Of a DNA stretch of 64,000 nucleotides, positions 62,475 through 64,000 are shown in pieces (positions within the stretch are counted from its first letter, which is position 1; each line of letters opens with the position of its first letter). The position numbers were made by a program, and so were the translations under genes. Origin of the DNA: Drosophila pseudoobscura (taxonomy: Eukaryota; Arthropoda; Insecta; Diptera; Drosophilidae); assembly GCF_009870125.1 (NCBI RefSeq), contig NC_046683.1, forward strand, positions 20,841,001 to 20,905,000, in the 5' to 3' direction. Under the pieces are notes generated by a model, which saw only the letters and a program-made list of their open reading frames with translations, had not been told where the DNA came from and made no database searches.

Positions 62475-64000
62475 CCTCCCTCTCTCTTGGTCTGTGTGTC
62501 TCTCTCTATCTATGTTTTCTATCCTTTAGACTTTTTTTGTTATTGATCTTGTCTTCACTCAATAAAAACACCAACAAAATGTCACCAACTCCCAGTATTC
62601 CGCTCCACATCCAGCCCCACATCCTCAGAGGAGATTCCCCTGATGCCCCAAGAAAGATCTGGATAGCGATACCCCTTGCGGATGAAGATCTGTCATATAA
62701 CATCGATTTTTGGACAAAAGATAAGCTTCGTCGCCTTTGAGCGCGACACGCGAAGCCGTGTAGGAATGATTCCCTACAAAATCTCACTATGTCCTTTTAC
62801 ACTGTAGAAAGTGGAACCGATCCTATATCGATCTAGTATTTTTCCCAGAAGATAAAGAAGTAATAATTTTAATAAATGAGAAACCAAAAATTATGGTTTA
62901 GCAGGATGCTCTTATGTGAAGAGTTGTTTCGAACCATTTTTGAACTCGATGGAATCCAGTGTTAGCTTTGGCCAAAAAACACCGCAAGGGCCAGGTGGAA
63001 AATCTCCATTCTTCCTTCCTTACTTCCTTCCTTGTCCTTTAGCAATCAATGCTCTCCCTAGAGTTTCCCATTTCCTCTTATTAGCTATTGTTTATTTGGG
63101 TTTTTTGGGTTATTTCTTTCTGTTTCGGTTGATCCTTGATTTTTTTGGGCCGCGGGCTGTCTGATATATACATCTATATCTATGTACATACTATATAAAC
63201 CATGTATCTATAATCCCACAAACCCCGACACCACTCCACTCCACTCCACCCCAACCCAGCCGACCCCCAAACATCGATCGGAATCGAATATTGTACAAAA
63301 GTTTTTCGTTTGTTTGCTGTTCTCGTTCTTGTTATACTTTTGCTTTGCCCTCTCTTTGCTCTCCCCCTCTCTCTCTCCCTCTGTTTTTGTGGAAGCTTCT
63401 TCATCCATCTGCAGCGCTGTGTCAAACCGAGACTGATCTGGTTTCTCCCTTCTGGTTCTCGTTTCTCTTTCTCCCATAAACTTATGCACACACACACACA
63501 TATAAGCAGCGGACGTCAGCGGGTCTAAGGATTCATTGGCCACCCACGATGCAGGTTAATCTCTTAATGCTCCTCCACTCCTCTCCAGAATGCATCAGCA
63601 TGCACCTCCCATAGATTTACCCCAGCTAGCTGCCTGAATCCCCCCGCCCCCCACTCCTGCTCCTGCACCTGCACGCAGTTTGCTCCGCTAGACTCCCTCC
63701 CATCACCACCACCACCACCACCACCACCATACCCCTCAAATTTAGCTGTAGATGGACTGCTCCTCCCTCTGATGAGGAACGATGAAGCGGGGAAGAGCCG
63801 AACGAACCCCTCTCTCTTAGGCCTGCCTAATCCGATCTCCCACTCTCTTTCCAAATCAGAATGGCTGGAGGACAAGAGCGATGGGCGACGCAACATGAAC
63901 AAGAACTCGATTTGGAACAACTTCAGTGGCTCCACACACGCCTACACCACGGGCCGGCGGCACATTGACTCCAATCTGAACAAGATCCGTCCGAAGGGTC
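56275..64000 (+). CDS. RhoGAPp190: RhoGAPp190 (p190 RhoGAP), N-terminal 1,072 residues, cut by window edge
   Basis: GTPase-activating protein for Rho; in flies it restrains Rho signalling in mushroom-body axons. Coding exons: 56275-57557, 57625-58343, 58431-59013, 59084-59262, 59364-59606, 59702-59770 and 63860 onward, all in phase. The N-terminal GTPase-like domain (residues about 1-250) has an intact P-loop ([10 protein letters not shown], about 19-28), a TKND guanine-specificity motif and an ETSAH G5 motif. FF domains follow (about 260-530). A Gly-rich linker leads to two pseudo-GTPase domains without a P-loop (about 600-760, LLIVGSEHL; about 775-940, [12 protein letters not shown]). The exon at 63860 ([12 protein letters not shown]) starts the middle region. 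The catalytic RhoGAP domain must lie beyond the right edge. The intron 59771-63859 holds a fold-back Tc1-like element. Confidence 0.95.
60050..60194. repeat. AT microsatellite
   Basis: Nearly pure alternating AT with occasional AAAT and TGTA interruptions. The Tc1-like element is inserted at its right edge, using one of its many TA dinucleotides as target. Confidence 0.9.
60195..60937 (-). repeat. Left 743-bp inverted arm of the fold-back element
   Basis: Contains the terminal repeat (about 60195-60420, with two direct-repeat motifs) and, on the minus strand, the 3' half of the transposase gene down to a TGA at 60466-60468. It is the inverted equal of 61125-61867. Confidence 0.9.
60466..61124 (-). 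pseudogene. Tc1-like transposase fragment spanning centre and left arm
   Basis: The minus-strand frame encodes the DDE region of a Tc1 transposase: [13 protein letters not shown] (first catalytic position, Glu where the family has Asp), [25 protein letters not shown] (second catalytic Asp), then a TAG at 60676-60678, and beyond it [18 protein letters not shown] (third catalytic region). The N-terminal DNA-binding domain is absent, replaced by the inverted right arm. Inactive. Confidence 0.88.
61125..61596 (+). pseudogene. Second copy of the Tc1-like transposase 3' half
   Basis: Plus-strand duplicate of the arm part of the transposase, from [11 protein letters not shown] through [10 protein letters not shown], with the same TAG stop (61384-61386) and the same end TGA (61594-61596). 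It lacks the DNA-binding domain and the first catalytic residue. Inactive. Confidence 0.88.
61125..61867 (+). repeat. Right 743-bp inverted arm of the fold-back element
   Basis: Plus-strand copy of the transposase 3' half and the terminal repeat. Its inner end meets the centre at AGTGAAGC (61125-61132), where the left arm has GCTTCACT (60930-60937). Confidence 0.9.
61908..61940. repeat. ATTC tetranucleotide tandem
   Basis: About eight copies of CATT/ATTC, followed by imperfect CCATTGCCATT units. Intronic microsatellite just right of the fold-back element. Confidence 0.85.

Larger units (their letters stand above)
59771..63859 (+). other. 4.1-kb intron of RhoGAPp190
   Basis: Bounded by GTAAGT at 59771 and AAATCAG at 63853-63859. 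It contains ACCAA repeats (59800-59822), an AAT run (59978-60002), a long AT microsatellite, the fold-back Tc1-like element, an ATTC tandem, CT runs (62440-62505) and a CCA run (63698-63728). I see no further exon that keeps phase. Confidence 0.7.

Noticed and set aside
1..64000. tRNA, rRNA or known microRNA genes
   Set aside because: I looked for cloverleaf A/B boxes and for compact hairpins of microRNA size and found none I could support by eye. A covariance-model scan (tRNAscan-SE, Infernal) would settle it.

Overview
This window is nuclear DNA from a Drosophila species, most likely of the obscura group (D. pseudoobscura and relatives). Short introns with GTRAGT donors, long repeat-rich intergenic DNA, CA/GA/AT microsatellites and recurrent ACATATGT palindromes fit a fly genome. 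Beta-spectrin splices to 2,291 residues and the E2 enzyme to 209 residues, which are the lengths I recall for D. melanogaster. The gene set (an E2 of the UBE2S type, beta-Spectrin, IntS2, RhoGAPp190) recalls D. melanogaster X-chromosome region 16B-C, so this is probably Muller element A (X, or XL in D. pseudoobscura). That species and chromosome call is inference from gene content and repeat type; no alignment was run.

Layout from left to right. (1) 1-3.0 kb: a compact three-exon gene for the ubiquitin-conjugating enzyme UBE2S/CG8188, plus strand. (2) 8.1-27.9 kb: one long plus-strand gene with small exons at 8.1, 13.9, 17.5, 17.7 and 24.3 kb and a 3-kb last exon. It encodes a mostly disordered protein of about 1,390 residues, possibly Chascon. 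(3) 28.6-36.0 kb: a repeat-rich interval with at least six fragments of one short non-coding mobile element (Helitron/ISY/SGM-like). They surround a four-exon plus-strand gene for a NRF-6-type multi-pass acyltransferase (31.0-33.2 kb). (4) 36.8-45.1 kb: beta-Spectrin on the minus strand, seven constitutive coding exons plus one candidate 17-codon cassette exon; its 5' leader probably reaches 49.1 kb. (5) 49.9-53.4 kb: IntS2 on the plus strand, divergent from beta-Spectrin. (6) 54-64 kb: RhoGAPp190 on the plus strand, cut by the right edge before its RhoGAP domain.

The genes are unrelated housekeeping and cytoskeletal loci and do not form one pathway, although beta-Spectrin, RhoGAPp190 and possibly the 8-28 kb gene all concern the cortical actin cytoskeleton. 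The most unusual object is a 1,673-bp Tc1-like element in a RhoGAPp190 intron. It consists of two 743-bp arms, identical by eye and inverted, around a 187-bp centre. It would be transcribed as a long perfect hairpin. Further candidates are the cassette exon in beta-Spectrin, a stop-free 87-nt intron in RhoGAPp190, and a tail-to-tail palindrome of ISY-like repeats.
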